A stretch of DNA of 64,000 bases from Psychrobacter sp. 5A.1 (GCF_030407455.1 NZ_JASDDJ010000007.1:18943-82942), one strand, 5' to 3'. Counted from the stretch's first letter, positions 31,025 to 42,621 are shown. Notes: a model not told the origin generated them from the letters alone. Made by a program: numbers and translations.

Positions 31025-32176
31025 TTATAAACTGACGTCTTGGAGAGGATAATCAATAACAGTGCTGATTTGCGTGCTGGCCACCATGCTGTGAATATCT
31101 GCCTCTTGACCAAAATGCGCGCGTAAACGATCCGCTTGAATATAAAAATCCATATGTTGGCGCAAATCATGGTTGATGATTAATGTCTTTTTGGGGAGTT
31201 CAACATCGATTGTTATCGTGACTCGATGGTGTTGCCAAGTAACTTTGATACTGATGCAGATAGTTTCAGTGGTCATCTCTACCACATTGAGCAGTATTTT
31301 CTCTAGCACGCTTTGTAGCGTTAGCGCAGTGATAACCATGTCATACATGACATCTTCATTCGGTAATTGCCACTTTACATCGAGTTTATCTGCCAGACGG
31401 CTAGACTCAATCGCAAGATAATGCTCACAAAGAGCCACTTCTTCTTCGAAACTAATCTCACGTGTGCCACTAAAACTGGCACGGAATAATGCAGAGACGT
31501 GCTGTAATAAAGCAGAGGCCCTTGGAGGATTAGACTCAATTAATGACACGAGCGTATTGATGGTATTGAAGAAAAAGTGCGGGGCTGTACGGGCTTTGAT
31601 TAAGTCGTTTTGTGCGGTCAGTTTATGTTCAAACGATAATTTTAGAGCATTCAACTCACGGTAGCTACGCAAAAAATATAATAAAAATACGGTCGTAAAT
31701 CCACCAGTAAGCACTGTATTGAGCACTATATTGAGCATAAAAGTATGATAATCATACTCCAACCATCCAAAATTAATCATAAACAGCGTCACTGACGCCA
31801 TAGATATGGTCGCAGCAAACATCAGTAGCAGCACGATACGAACACTCACGCTAAAAACACTGGCGCTCTTAAACGCAGGACGAAGATAGTCAATCAGATA
31901 AAGCGGTGGAATAACGGTTAAAAAATTCTGTATCACACTACGTAAAAACTGAATCATGAATTCTGACCAAGTTGCTAGGCTATGGCGCTCCATCACAGTC
32001 AGAAACAATGACCAAAAAAAGACATACGTCAGCCACTGCCAAGGCCTCATGACTTCCAGGAGTTTAGGAATAAAAAACTCTAAGCGTGTAGCTAGTAAGG
32101 CAACCTCATCATTTGCTATACTCGAGTTCTTATTCTTTTGACTTGTCTTGTACCGATATGAACGCCAATTCTTCAA
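31025..32176 (-). CDS. AlgZ/FimS-like membrane sensor, histidine kinase family with degenerate ATPase
   Basis: 383 aa if started at the TTG at 32176, which has AGGA upstream; the only in-frame ATG (32050) would remove the FFIPKLL segment that matches the AlgZ N-terminus. Four transmembrane segments lie in residues 45-170. [15 protein letters not shown] holds the phospho-accepting His (about residue 200), and FRASF...[18 protein letters not shown] follows the HisKA_7TM/His_kinase (LytS-type) pattern. The ATP-binding part is eroded: the N-box LQPLVENAxxHG reads [12 protein letters not shown], and the Gly-rich G-box DNGxG is absent. It may sense without autophosphorylating. Partner regulator algR is downstream. 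Confidence 0.75.
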   Translation of the reverse strand: MKNWRSYRYKTSQKNKNSSIANDEVALLATRLEFFIPKLLEVMRPWQWLTYVFFWSLFLTVMERHSLATWSEFMIQFLRSVIQNFLTVIPPLYLIDYLRPAFKSASVFSVSVRIVLLLMFAATISMASVTLFMINFGWLEYDYHTFMLNIVLNTVLTGGFTTVFLLYFLRSYRELNALKLSFEHKLTAQNDLIKARTAPHFFFNTINTLVSLIESNPPRASALLQHVSALFRASFSGTREISFEEEVALCEHYLAIESSRLADKLDVKWQLPNEDVMYDMVITALTLQSVLEKILLNVVEMTTETICISIKVTWQHHRVTITIDVELPKKTLIINHDLRQHMDFYIQADRLRAHFGQEADIHSMVASTQISTVIDYPLQDVSL

Positions 32177-33663
32177 AACCTAGTAATCCTGAATCAAGTA
32201 AAAGTTCATCTGACTCTGATTTTAGCACAGATGCTTCTATAACAAATACCACGACACAGACTGCGCCTGCCAGCAGCCAAGGTCAACAAATGTGGGGTGG
32301 GCGATTTAGTGAAGCGACGGACAGCTTTGTGGCTGCTTTCACTGCCTCTGTCGGCTTTGATCAACGCTTTGCTCGTCACGATATTCAGGGCTCGATTGCT
32401 CATGCAACGATGCTCAAAGAATGCGACATCTTGACCGCTGATGAAGTTGCTACGATTATCGAAGGTCTTCATCAGGTGTTACGTGAGATTGAAGCAGGTG
32501 AATTCAACTGGTCAATCGCGCTTGAAGACGTGCATATGAATGTCGAATCACGTCTGACCGATATCGTCGGTGCCGTTGGCAAAAAACTACATACTGGACG
32601 TAGCCGTAACGATCAGGTTGCGACTGACATTCGTCTTTGGTTACGTGAAGAGACGGATAACATCATCGCCCTATTGGTACGTCTGCAAAGTGGCTTACTT
32701 GATTTGGCCGAGCAGCATACCGATACCATTATGCCAGGCTTTACCCATTTGCAAACCGCACAGCCGGTCAGCTTTGGCCATCATGTGATGGCATGGTTTG
32801 AGATGTTGTATCGCGATACCGAACGTCTGGTTGACGCGCGCCGCCGTATCAATCAGATGCCACTGGGTAGCGCAGCCCTAGCTGGTACGACTTTCCCAAT
32901 CGATCGTACGATTACTGCTGAATTGCTTGGTTTTGAAGGCATTTGCCAAAACTCACTCGATGCCGTCTCAGACCGTGATTTTGCGATTGAGTTCACTTCA
33001 GCTGCCTCTATCCTGATGATGCACATGTCACGCATGAGCGAAGAGATTATCTTGTGGATGTCAGCGCAGTTTAACTTTGTGCAGATACCAGATCGCTTCT
33101 GTACCGGCTCATCTATCATGCCGCAAAAGAAAAACCCTGACGTGCCTGAATTGGTACGCGGTAAAGCAGCCCGTGTTTTTGGGCAGCTGATGACATTGCT
33201 TAGCTTGATGAAAAGCCAGCCACTTGCCTATAATAAAGACAACCAAGAAGACAAAGAGCCGTTGTTTGATTGCGTCGATACCTTAACAGGGTCGCTACTT
33301 GCGTTTGCTGATATGCTACCGAATATCACACCAAACAAAGAGAACATGCGCGCCGCCACGATGAAAGGCTATGCGACTGCAACTGATTTGGCAGATTACT
33401 TAGTACGTCAAGGCGTGGCGTTCCGTGATGCTCATGAAGTGGTTGGTAATGCCGTTGCTTTGGGTATCGCCGAGGGCGTTGATCTAAGTGATTTGTCATT
33501 GGCACAGCTACAGCAATTTAGCGATGCCATCGGTGAGGATGTTTTTGACTATCTAACGCTAGAAGGCTCATTGGCAGCTCGTGACCATTTGGGTGGCACT
33601 GCGCCAAACCAAGTCAAGCAAGCCGTGGTCAATGGTCGTGCTCGTTTGAAAGTATTTGCTTAA
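32158..33663 (+). CDS. argH: Argininosuccinate lyase
   Basis: Splits argininosuccinate into arginine and fumarate, the last step of arginine synthesis. 501 aa from the ATG at 32158. The conserved part starts at MWGGRFSE (ATG at 32290, with AAGG 7 nt upstream), so the first 44 residues, rich in Ser, Thr and Asn, are an extra N-terminus or an annotation artefact. [29 protein letters not shown] and the signature [12 protein letters not shown] (catalytic Ser) are all present. With the earlier start it overlaps the divergent sensor gene by 19 bp. Confidence 0.95.
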   Translation: MNANSSKPSNPESSKSSSDSDFSTDASITNTTTQTAPASSQGQQMWGGRFSEATDSFVAAFTASVGFDQRFARHDIQGSIAHATMLKECDILTADEVATIIEGLHQVLREIEAGEFNWSIALEDVHMNVESRLTDIVGAVGKKLHTGRSRNDQVATDIRLWLREETDNIIALLVRLQSGLLDLAEQHTDTIMPGFTHLQTAQPVSFGHHVMAWFEMLYRDTERLVDARRRINQMPLGSAALAGTTFPIDRTITAELLGFEGICQNSLDAVSDRDFAIEFTSAASILMMHMSRMSEEIILWMSAQFNFVQIPDRFCTGSSIMPQKKNPDVPELVRGKAARVFGQLMTLLSLMKSQPLAYNKDNQEDKEPLFDCVDTLTGSLLAFADMLPNITPNKENMRAATMKGYATATDLADYLVRQGVAFRDAHEVVGNAVALGIAEGVDLSDLSLAQLQQFSDAIGEDVFDYLTLEGSLAARDHLGGTAPNQVKQAVVNGRARLKVFA

Positions 33664-33704
33664 AAGCTACTTTACAACCGAGTAGTTTATTACTCTAATA
33701 ATCG

Positions 33705-33735
33705 AAAAACACCCGCTACTTAGGCGGGTGTTTTT
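33705..33735 (+). terminator. Terminator of argH
   Basis: AAAAACACCCGC / GCGGGTGTTTTT perfect stem with a 7-nt loop, then a T-run, 42 bp past the argH stop codon. Confidence 0.9.
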
Positions 33736-33803
33736 GTTACCATAAGCAGGTAACGTCATTTAAAATATATTTATAAAGACCCATACATAATAAGGAACGC
33801 CTT

Positions 33804-34094
33804 ATGACTGAGACTTTTAACCCTCAAGCCAATACTGTATTTTGCCGTAAGTATCAGCAAGAGTTGCCAAAAATGGCGCATCCGCCCTTCCCTAATAAAA
33901 AAGGTCAAGAGTTACAAGATACGGTATCTGATAAAGCGTGGAAAGAGTGGATTGAACAACAAACCATGCTTATCAATGAGAACCATCTAAGCATGATGGA
34001 CCCTGCGGCCAAAAAGTTTTTAACCGAACAGCGCGATAAGTTCTTGGACAATGAAGACTATGAGCGTGCTCAAGGTTGGACACCAGAAAGCTAA
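33804..34094 (+). CDS. yggX: Probable Fe(2+)-trafficking protein, YggX family
   Basis: 96 aa, near the usual 90. Begins with the family pattern [13 protein letters not shown] (conserved Cys) and continues [33 protein letters not shown], ending LTEQRDKFL and the typical acidic tail. In enteric bacteria it protects Fe-S proteins from oxidative damage, probably by handling labile iron in the cytoplasm. AAGGA lies upstream of the ATG. It is a single gene between two terminators. Confidence 0.95.
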   Translation: MTETFNPQANTVFCRKYQQELPKMAHPPFPNKKGQELQDTVSDKAWKEWIEQQTMLINENHLSMMDPAAKKFLTEQRDKFLDNEDYERAQGWTPES

Positions 34095-34116
34095 CACGGT
34101 TTTGCTGTCTAACAGA

Positions 34117-34153
34117 CATAAAAAAACGCGCTTCATATAGCGCGTTTTTTATG
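34117..34153. terminator. Bidirectional terminator between yggX and phoU
   Basis: CATAAAAAAACGCGCT / AGCGCGTTTTTTATG stem with a short loop. It lies between convergent genes and has matched A and T runs. Confidence 0.92.
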
Positions 34154-34180
34154 GCAGAAGAGAAAGTACCGTTTCTCCTA

Positions 34181-34975
34181 TCAGCCTTCATCACTCTCTG
34201 ATGTTTCAAAACCAGAGAGTGATATGGTGTTTGATACCGTATTCCCTTGACGGGCAGCCAAGCGATCATTGGCTTCTTGCACGGCTTTTTCGACTATTGC
34301 ATAGTCCGAATGACGCACATCTTGACCACTAATATAGTTAATCACTAGCTCTGCGACATTCTGTGCGTGATCACCGATACGCTCAAGCGATCGCAATATC
34401 CACATAATATTGATGACTTTTGACACGTGACGCGAGTCTTCCATAATATAGGTCATCAAGGCGCGAATGGCTGACTGATACTCAGTATTGACCACGCTGT
34501 CATTGCGCATCACCTCAAACGCTTGCTCCGCATTCGATTGGCTAAAGGCTTCTAGTGAGTTGTTGAGCATCAAACGAACTTGATTGCTCAAGTGCTGTAC
34601 TTCAGCATAGCCATATGCAGATTTGCCTTGTGCTGCGATTTTGCTGGCCATACGCGCGATTTTTACTGCTTCGTCGCCGATGCGTTCCAAATCGACCACA
34701 CCTTTACTGATCGACATGACTAAGCGCAAATCACTGGCAGCTGGCTGGCGTTTGGCAACCAATAATAAAATATGTTCATCAAGCTCGACCTCCATTCGAT
34801 TGATATCGAAGTCCATATCGATGACCTCTTGCGCCAGTATCTCGTCTTTGTCGATAAGGGCATGAATGGCTCTGGCTACTTGGTTGGCAGCCCTATCACC
34901 CATGTATAAAAACAAACGGATGGCTTCATCAAGATCTTGGTCAAAACTTTTGGAGATATGCTTATCACTTTGCAT
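34181..34975 (-). CDS. phoU: Phosphate signalling protein PhoU
   Basis: Links the Pst transporter to the PhoR/PhoB system so that Pho genes stay off when phosphate is plentiful. 264 aa, made of two three-helix bundles; the metal-binding motif ExxxDxxxxD-type segments (DLERIGDEAVKIA and SLERIGDHAQNVAE) are present in both. Last gene of the pst cluster, separated from pstB by a 170-bp miniature element plus 132 bp of spacer. A Ser/Glu-rich tail extends it over the usual 240 aa. Confidence 0.95.
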   Translation of the reverse strand: MQSDKHISKSFDQDLDEAIRLFLYMGDRAANQVARAIHALIDKDEILAQEVIDMDFDINRMEVELDEHILLLVAKRQPAASDLRLVMSISKGVVDLERIGDEAVKIARMASKIAAQGKSAYGYAEVQHLSNQVRLMLNNSLEAFSQSNAEQAFEVMRNDSVVNTEYQSAIRALMTYIMEDSRHVSKVINIMWILRSLERIGDHAQNVAELVINYISGQDVRHSDYAIVEKAVQEANDRLAARQGNTVSNTISLSGFETSESDEG

Positions 34976-35107
34976 AAGAGGTATTCCCTGAAATACATGT
35001 TTTAATCGCGAGGTATACTTATTAAGTTAGAAAATCGGCTCATGACTTGCTAATCAGCTTTGTCTGCTCGTACCAATGTCAATGTCAATCTTAATCCATC
35101 CATATTA

Positions 35108-35277
35108 GGGCGTGTCCTCATTTCACAAATGGAGATAAAAATAAGATAAATTGCCGTTAAACGAGAAAAACAGCGTCGATAATATCGAGATATTGACCAG
35201 CTATTTGACGATGTTTGGCAAAATTTAGCCATTTTTAGCCCAGTTAGATGACTATCGATTGAATTGAGGACACGCCC
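35108..35277. mobile_element. 170-bp TA-flanked miniature element (copy B)
   Basis: Ends in perfect 13-bp inverted repeats, GGGCGTGTCCTCA on the left and TGAGGACACGCCC on the right, each flanked by TA (35106-35107 and 35278-35279), as expected for a TA target duplication. No coding capacity. It lies in the pstB-phoU spacer, and its last base with the flanking TA supplies the pstB stop codon TAG. Such miniature elements are normally moved by the transposase of a related insertion sequence; no full-length relative is in this window. Confidence 0.88.
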
Positions 35278-36197
35278 TAGCCATAACGACCTGTAATATA
35301 GTCTTCTGTCGCTGTTTGAGCAGGTTTGGTGAATATCTGATCGGTCTCACCCATCTCAATCATATCGCCCAAATACATATAGACCGTGTAGTCAGATACA
35401 CGCGCGGCTTGCTGCATATTGTGAGTGACGATGGCGATCGTATAGTCTTTTTTAAGATCTTCAATCAAATCTTCGATCGCACCCGTCGAGATAGGATCAA
35501 GCGCTGATGTCGGCTCATCGAGCAACAAAACTTCAGGCTTGGTCGCGACACTACGGGCGATACATAGGCGCTGCTGCTGTCCACCTGATAACGACAGACC
35601 AGAAGCCTTTAGTTTGTCTTTTACTTCTGGCCATAGCGCTGATTTTTTCAGTGCCCACTCCACGCGATGATCCAGCTCATCCTTGCTCAGCTTTTCATAC
35701 AGTCGTACACCAAAGGCAACATTGTCATAGATTGACATCGGGAACGGCGTTGGCTTCTGAAAGACCATACCCACTTGTGCGCGTAATAGGTTCACATCGA
35801 TGTCTTTACCCAAGATGTTTTTGCCATCTAGATTGATGCTACCTTCTGCACGCATACCAGGATATAGATCATACATACGGTTAAAGGTGCGCAGTAGCGT
35901 GGACTTACCACAACCTGAAGGACCGATAAAGGCGGTGACTTTTTTGTCCGCGATATCGATATTGATGTTTTTTAATGCCTGAAAATCATCGTAATAGAAG
36001 CTGAGATCTCGGACTTCCATTTTTGCAGCAGGCATGTTTTTGGGAATATCCTGAATCGTTTGCTTATTAAAATCAGCGGTGTTCGGTTGCTGTGATTGTG
36101 TGCTAGTAGACATGGGTCTATTTAATAGGCTGCCTGTTGCCGTATCAAAGTTATCAGCAGTCGTGTTTGTACGGACTTTGCTTATGACATCATTCAT
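35277..36197 (-). CDS. pstB: Phosphate ABC transporter ATP-binding protein
   Basis: ATPase of the high-affinity phosphate importer, on the cytoplasmic side of the inner membrane. 306 aa from the ATG at 36197 (GGA upstream); an ATG ten codons earlier lacks a ribosome site. Walker [11 protein letters not shown]-loop [12 protein letters not shown], signature [14 protein letters not shown], Walker [14 protein letters not shown] and switch His in VTHNMQQA. The first 60 residues are a non-conserved, Ser/Thr/Asn-rich extension absent from E. coli PstB. The C-terminus (ITGRYG) is canonical, and the stop codon coincides with the end of the miniature element. Confidence 0.96.
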   Translation of the reverse strand: MNDVISKVRTNTTADNFDTATGSLLNRPMSTSTQSQQPNTADFNKQTIQDIPKNMPAAKMEVRDLSFYYDDFQALKNINIDIADKKVTAFIGPSGCGKSTLLRTFNRMYDLYPGMRAEGSINLDGKNILGKDIDVNLLRAQVGMVFQKPTPFPMSIYDNVAFGVRLYEKLSKDELDHRVEWALKKSALWPEVKDKLKASGLSLSGGQQQRLCIARSVATKPEVLLLDEPTSALDPISTGAIEDLIEDLKKDYTIAIVTHNMQQAARVSDYTVYMYLGDMIEMGETDQIFTKPAQTATEDYITGRYG

Positions 36198-36273
36198 AAT
36201 GTTCCAACCTAGCTCAATTAATTTCATATAAGTTTAAGTAAATGCTTAGCGTACTACGGTCTGCTCTCAGCCT

Positions 36274-37179
36274 TTATTTGGGCTGACCTCTACCACCGAT
36301 AAATCTTGCCAAAATATTCAACACTAGGACAGATGCTGTGATAAGTAGTGCTGCCGCCCAAGCCAATGTATGCCAGTTGTCATAAGGACTCATCGCAAAC
36401 TGGTAGATGGTATTGGGTAAGTTGGCAATGGGCTGACCCATATCTGTACTGAAATATTGATTGTTAAGTGCGGTAAATAGCAACGGTGCCGTCTCACCAG
36501 TGATTCGAGCAAAGGCCAGTAACACACCTGTGGTCAGTCCAGCTCTCGCTGCTTTTACCGTAACTTGTGTGACCAGTTTCCATTTAGGAGTACCGAGTGC
36601 ATAGGCCGCTTCGCGCAAACTATTGGGTACTAGGTTCAGCATGTTTTCTGTCGTACGCACAACCACAGGAATGACAATCAATGCCAATGCCAACGCGCCT
36701 GCCCAACCAGAAAAGCTTTGACCTTTTACCATCAGTGCATAGATAAATAGACCAATCACAATCGATGGCGCTGACAACAAAATATCGTTTAAAAAACGGG
36801 TGACCTTGCCAAGCATACTGCCTTTAGAAAACTCAGATAAATATATACCGGTCATAAGGCCAATAGGGGCACCGATGAACAATCCTGAAAATGCCAACAT
36901 GACCGAACCAACGATGGCATTGCGTAAGCCGCCCGCACTCATCGGTGGCGGCGTATCAGCGGTAAAGATTGGCAACTGCACCATGCCTTGGAAACCTTCG
37001 ACAAACAAAGTCACCAAAATCCATGATAACCAAAATAAGCCAAAAACCATCGCGGATATGGCAAAGCCTAATCCCAATTTATTGGTCAAACGACGCTTGT
37101 TATACAAGCTTTGGTTATAGCGGCTAGTGCTGCTTGGCTTAGTAGGTAGTGGTGCATTGATCGCATTGTTAGCAGGCAT
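36274..37179 (-). CDS. pstA: Phosphate ABC transporter permease PstA
   Basis: One of the two membrane subunits of the PstSCAB importer. 301 aa with six predicted transmembrane helices; the first is FAISAMVFGLFWLSWILV. The EAA-type loop facing PstB reads REAAYALGTPKWKL near residue 185. An N-terminal cytoplasmic Pro/Ser/Asn-rich stretch of about 30 residues precedes helix 1. It lies 61 bp after pstC and 76 bp before pstB, in the usual order. Confidence 0.95.
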   Translation of the reverse strand: MPANNAINAPLPTKPSSTSRYNQSLYNKRRLTNKLGLGFAISAMVFGLFWLSWILVTLFVEGFQGMVQLPIFTADTPPPMSAGGLRNAIVGSVMLAFSGLFIGAPIGLMTGIYLSEFSKGSMLGKVTRFLNDILLSAPSIVIGLFIYALMVKGQSFSGWAGALALALIVIPVVVRTTENMLNLVPNSLREAAYALGTPKWKLVTQVTVKAARAGLTTGVLLAFARITGETAPLLFTALNNQYFSTDMGQPIANLPNTIYQFAMSPYDNWHTLAWAAALLITASVLVLNILARFIGGRGQPK

Positions 37180-37240
37180 AATATTTATTTCCCATATCTT
37201 TTATCAATATCTATCAAGGTCCAACCAGTCCATAAAAGAC

Positions 37241-38194
37241 TTATCGGTTGCCTGCTTTGTGATCCATGCGCATGAGCATTAGTTTTGCTAAAGACAGCAC
37301 AATGAAAGTGATGACAAATAAGATTAAGCCCAAATGTAATAAAGACGCTAGATGTAGCTCACTAGACGCTTCGGCAAATTCATTGGCCAAGGCCGAGGTA
37401 ATCGTCACGCCTGAAGTAAAGAGACTCGGACTGATATTGAAAGCATTACCAATCAAAAAGGTAACTGCCATCGTCTCACCCAATGCACGACCAAGTCCCA
37501 AAATCACGCCGCCAACGACACCAGCTTTGGTATAAGGCAAGATAATCTTGAACATGACTTCCCACGTCGTCGCGCCCATACCGTATGCTGACTCTTTCAA
37601 CAGATCTGGCACGACAGAAAAAACATCGCGCATAGTGGCAGCGATGAACGGTATGATCATGATGGCAAGCACTAGAGAGGCGGTGAACATACCCAGTCCC
37701 ATAGGGGCACCTGCAAACAATTTACCGATAATAGGCAAAGGGCCGATGTGCTCAATAAACCATGGCTGAATGTGATCACCAAAGAATGGCGCAAATACGA
37801 ACAGTCCCCACATGCCATAAATAATAGATGGGATACCAGCCAACAACTCAATGGCGATACCAAGTGGTTTTTTGAGGAACTTAGGGCACATCTCGGTTAA
37901 AAATATCGCAATACCGAAACTGACTGGAACCGCGATAACAATAGCGATAAATGACGTGACTAAGGTGCCGTAAATAGGCGCTAATGCCCCGTATTCATTG
38001 GCGACTGTATCCCAGTTATTGCTGGTATAAAACCCCAGACCAAACGCTTGAATGCTCGGCCACGCCCCAACAATTAGAGACGCCAAAATGCCCCCTAAAG
38101 ATAGGAGGACGAGTATGGCAAACGCTTTGGTAGAGTTAACAAATAAAGCGTCGTAACGTTTTTGTTTAGCCAGTTGGGACCTTAAATCTGTCAT
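37241..38194 (-). CDS. pstC: Phosphate ABC transporter permease PstC
   Basis: Second membrane subunit of the phosphate importer. 317 aa, six predicted helices, first at [21 protein letters not shown]. The coupling loop [26 protein letters not shown] (quoted in two parts: [13 protein letters not shown] then [13 protein letters not shown]) contacts PstB, and [18 protein letters not shown] is the family signature. It follows pstS after 245 bp containing a strong hairpin, which may lower its expression relative to pstS. Confidence 0.95.
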   Translation of the reverse strand: MTDLRSQLAKQKRYDALFVNSTKAFAILVLLSLGGILASLIVGAWPSIQAFGLGFYTSNNWDTVANEYGALAPIYGTLVTSFIAIVIAVPVSFGIAIFLTEMCPKFLKKPLGIAIELLAGIPSIIYGMWGLFVFAPFFGDHIQPWFIEHIGPLPIIGKLFAGAPMGLGMFTASLVLAIMIIPFIAATMRDVFSVVPDLLKESAYGMGATTWEVMFKIILPYTKAGVVGGVILGLGRALGETMAVTFLIGNAFNISPSLFTSGVTITSALANEFAEASSELHLASLLHLGLILFVITFIVLSLAKLMLMRMDHKAGNR

Positions 38195-38346
38195 ACGCGT
38201 CTCAGCATTGAATGGGATGAGTCAAAGTATTAAAAAGAATCATTGGGTTTTAACACAACAAACTTAAACGGTATGAGCAGATATATCTATCGATAGTATC
38301 CGTCAAACTTATGATCAAAGTTGCAATCAAATTTGCTGTGTTAAAA

Positions 38347-38384
38347 CCTCTCAAATAACTACCGGAGAATAGTTATTCGAGAGG
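38347..38384 (-). terminator. Hairpin between pstS and pstC, probable attenuator
   Basis: CCTCTCAAATAACTA / TAGTTATTCGAGAGG, a 15-bp stem with one mismatch and an 8-nt loop, followed on the minus strand by TTTT. It lies 56 bp past the pstS stop codon, inside the operon. The likely role is partial termination or protection of the pstS mRNA end, giving more binding protein than permease; this is inference. Confidence 0.75.
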
Positions 38385-38439
38385 GTAACGGGTAAGCGAC
38401 TAAATAGTATTTAACACATAGTATTTAGCACTTTTCGCG

Positions 38440-39606
38440 TTACTGAGCTGGCTTATAGACTGGTTGTCCATCACTGCCTTTTACTTCGTTCCATTTATCT
38501 TTGAACAAGGCCACTGCTGTGTCAGAGAATGGTACATAGTCTAGCGCCATCGCATCATCATCACCTTGGGTATAAGCCCAGTCAAAGAAGTTCAACACGC
38601 CAGCGACTTGCTGAGGATTCTCTGGTTGTTTATGTACTAAGATAAAGGTCGCAGCAGCGATAGGCCATGCTTGCTCAGTCTCAGAGTTGGTGATGACTTT
38701 ATAAAAGCCTTCTTGTTGTGACCAGTCGATGTCACCTGCGGCAGCAAAGGTCTCAGCAGACGGCTGAACGACGTTGCCAGCGGCATTTTTCAATGCCGTA
38801 TGTGACATTTTGTTTTGCTTGGCGTAAGCATACTCAACATAACCGATAGAGTTTTTCATACGGTTGACGTAGCTTGAAACCCCTTCGTTACCCTTACCAC
38901 CTGCACCAGTAGCAGAGGTCGGCCATTTGACGGTTTTATCAACACCAACTGTGTCTTTCCAGTCTGGTGAAACCTTGGCAAGATAATCCGTGAAGTTAAA
39001 AGTCGTGCCTGAACCATCTGAGCGGAATACCGTCGTGATAGGCGCATCTGGTAAGGTCAAATCTGGGTTCATGGCTGCAATCGCAGGATCATTCCAGTTG
39101 CTGATTTTACCCAAATAAATATCAGCCAAAGTCATACCATCCAACTTCAGTGCACCAGGCTCAACACCATCGATGTTTACAATAGGGACAACACCACCGA
39201 TGACCGTTGGAAACTGAATCAAACCTGCTTCGTCTAACTCTGCAGGCGTCATCGGTGCATCAGAAGCACCAAAATCGACAGTTTTTGACTGAATCTGTTT
39301 GATACCACCAGAGGAGCCAATCGACTGATAGTTGACTTGGCCACCAGTCGCAGCATTGTAGTCATACGACCATTTCGCATAGATAGGCTGCGGGAATGAC
39401 GCACCTGCACCTGTGATATTCATGGCGATATTCTCAGCAGATTTAAAACCTGTTGTAGAAGCAGATGCTGTCTGAGAGGTTGATTCAGCTGTTGTAACAG
39501 CGCTACTGCTAGTCTCAGTAGCTGGCTCTTCCGTATCTGTTGACTTATTACACGCCGTAAGCATTAATGTACAACTGACGGCCACTGCTAATAACGAATA
39601 ACGCAT
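38440..39606 (-). CDS. pstS: Phosphate-binding lipoprotein PstS
   Basis: High-affinity phosphate-binding protein of the PstSCAB importer. 388 aa from the ATG at 39606, preceded by AGGAG with a 6-nt spacer; the frame is open upstream without support. The signal peptide MRYSLLAVAVSCTLMLTAC ends in a lipobox, so it is lipid-anchored rather than free as in E. coli. After a Ser/Thr-rich linker of about 40 residues the binding domain starts at ITGAGASFPQPIYAKW; YQSIGSSGG and FRSDGSGTTFNF carry phosphate-contacting residues. First gene of the pst operon, behind a Pho box. Confidence 0.96.
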   Translation of the reverse strand: MRYSLLAVAVSCTLMLTACNKSTDTEEPATETSSSAVTTAESTSQTASASTTGFKSAENIAMNITGAGASFPQPIYAKWSYDYNAATGGQVNYQSIGSSGGIKQIQSKTVDFGASDAPMTPAELDEAGLIQFPTVIGGVVPIVNIDGVEPGALKLDGMTLADIYLGKISNWNDPAIAAMNPDLTLPDAPITTVFRSDGSGTTFNFTDYLAKVSPDWKDTVGVDKTVKWPTSATGAGGKGNEGVSSYVNRMKNSIGYVEYAYAKQNKMSHTALKNAAGNVVQPSAETFAAAGDIDWSQQEGFYKVITNSETEQAWPIAAATFILVHKQPENPQQVAGVLNFFDWAYTQGDDDAMALDYVPFSDTAVALFKDKWNEVKGSDGQPVYKPAQ

Positions 39607-39676
39607 GTAGGACTCCTGAAGTTTAACAACGATATAAAAAAGCATTGCTTGTGATATGCGTGCTATCTTGCCAAAT

Positions 39677-39698
39677 CTTTATGACAATTTAATGACAA
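39677..39698 (-). promoter_or_regulatory. Pho box (PhoB binding site) upstream of pstS
   Basis: On the minus strand two 11-bp direct repeats, TTGTCATTAAA and TTGTCATAAAG, closely match the PhoB consensus (TGTCA core followed by A/T-rich spacer). It lies about 70 bp upstream of the pstS ATG, the right place to activate the pst operon in low phosphate. Confidence 0.88.
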
Positions 39699-40142
39699 CC
39701 TCTATAATCCTTCATTCGCTTTACATAATATTTGGCTAGCCTACCGACAGCCCAGTGATATCAATTCATTTCATTTATTGGTATTCGAAAATCATACTTA
39801 TGAAAATATTAAACCGTGAGCCTGTAGCGGGATATTTGTGTCCAAATACCATTAGGGTCTATTGAACATACAAATGGGGTGCTGGCAGTCACTATTTTTT
39901 AGATAATAGGCAGTGAAATTTTTGGCGCCTAGTCATTCTAGGGTAAACAATGTCGCCATGTATTGGCAAAAAAAAGAGTACTGCCCTCCACTCGAGCACA
40001 GCTCTTGCCTTGCGAACGGGCAAAGCAGTGCTTTGCTCGATCCGTTCTCAAGGCTGATGCTAAAATCCCCTCAAACGTTGTTGCAAGCCTAGCCGTTGGT
40101 GCAGAATTTTGTTAGTATGAAGTTGATTCACAACACTGACAG
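39699..40142. other. Intergenic region between the Pho box and the TPP riboswitch
   Basis: About 440 bp without a gene. It must hold the thiC promoter. It includes a strong GC-rich double hairpin near 40008-40053 and otherwise no recognised element. Confidence 0.5.
40008..40053. repeat. Large imperfect inverted repeat of unknown role
   Basis: Outer stem CCTTGCGAACGG / CCGTTCTCAAGG (one bulge each side) and inner stem GCAAAGCA / TGCTTTGC sharing the centre. It has no T-run on either side, so it is not a simple terminator. It could form a cruciform or a structured RNA upstream of the TPP riboswitch, or be a relic of a mobile element. Confidence 0.7.
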
Positions 40143-40268
40143 ACTCGGGGTGCGGTGTATGATGGGTTCGCTTTACTAAACTTGCTTTATTAAAGTCATC
40201 ACCTTGATACATTCGCTGAGAGATCACCCGCCGAACCTGATGCGGTTAGTACCGACGCAGGGAAGTCT
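40143..40268 (+). promoter_or_regulatory. TPP riboswitch (THI element) upstream of thiC
   Basis: The conserved parts are all present in order: ACTCGGGGTGC, an extended P3 arm, CGCTGAGAGATCACCCG, then GAACCTGATGCGGTTAGTACCGACGCAGGGAAGT (quoted in parts: GAACCTGATGCGGTTAG and TACCGACGCAGGGAAGT). When thiamine diphosphate binds, thiC expression should fall. The P3 arm is longer than in many bacteria. Confidence 0.95.
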
Positions 40269-40499
40269 TAAGCACTTTGTTATTTATAGCAAGGGACGTG
40301 CAGAAATGCCTTTTTATCTTCATTACTATCTTAGTGTGCGTGATGTACTACTAAATAGTGAAGACTGATACAAAGCTGCGTCCAACGTTTGATGAGTATC
40401 ACTCACGACTATATCACTCAGTTTTAGTCGCGAACGATGCTCATGAGCTGAACTTGCCCAAATTACAAACGCTACCCCCGCAGATACTGGCGGTGTTGA

Positions 40500-42428
<1,929 letters not shown>

Positions 42429-42464
42429 CTCGGTATTAAATTTAATCCACCAGATAAAAATAAG

Positions 42465-42490
42465 AGCTGCCTTTTTAAGGCAGCTTTTTT
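42465..42490 (+). terminator. Terminator of thiC
   Basis: AGCTGCCTT / AAGGCAGCT stem with a TTT loop followed by six T, 37 bp past the stop codon. Confidence 0.9.
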
Positions 42491-42621
42491 GTTTTCCAAA
42501 AACTTAAAACCCTAATAAACTTTTGTGTATAAAATATAGACAAATTCATAGAATGGAGTAATATACTGGTCAATTAGTAATCATATGTTACTTAACAACC
42601 CTATTCTCTTAAGGTTCCAGT

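Noticed and set aside
35050..35232. 60-codon minus-strand open frame over the miniature element, possibly a transposase remnant
   Set aside because: It lies within the short inverted-repeat element, has no transposase motif, and is broken in the other copies.
39846..39880. Short similarity between sequence near 39853 (TATTGAACATACAAAT) and near 57840 (TATTGAACAGTCACAAAT)
   Set aside because: Only about 20 bases and imperfect; it could be ends of a decayed insertion sequence but cannot be supported.
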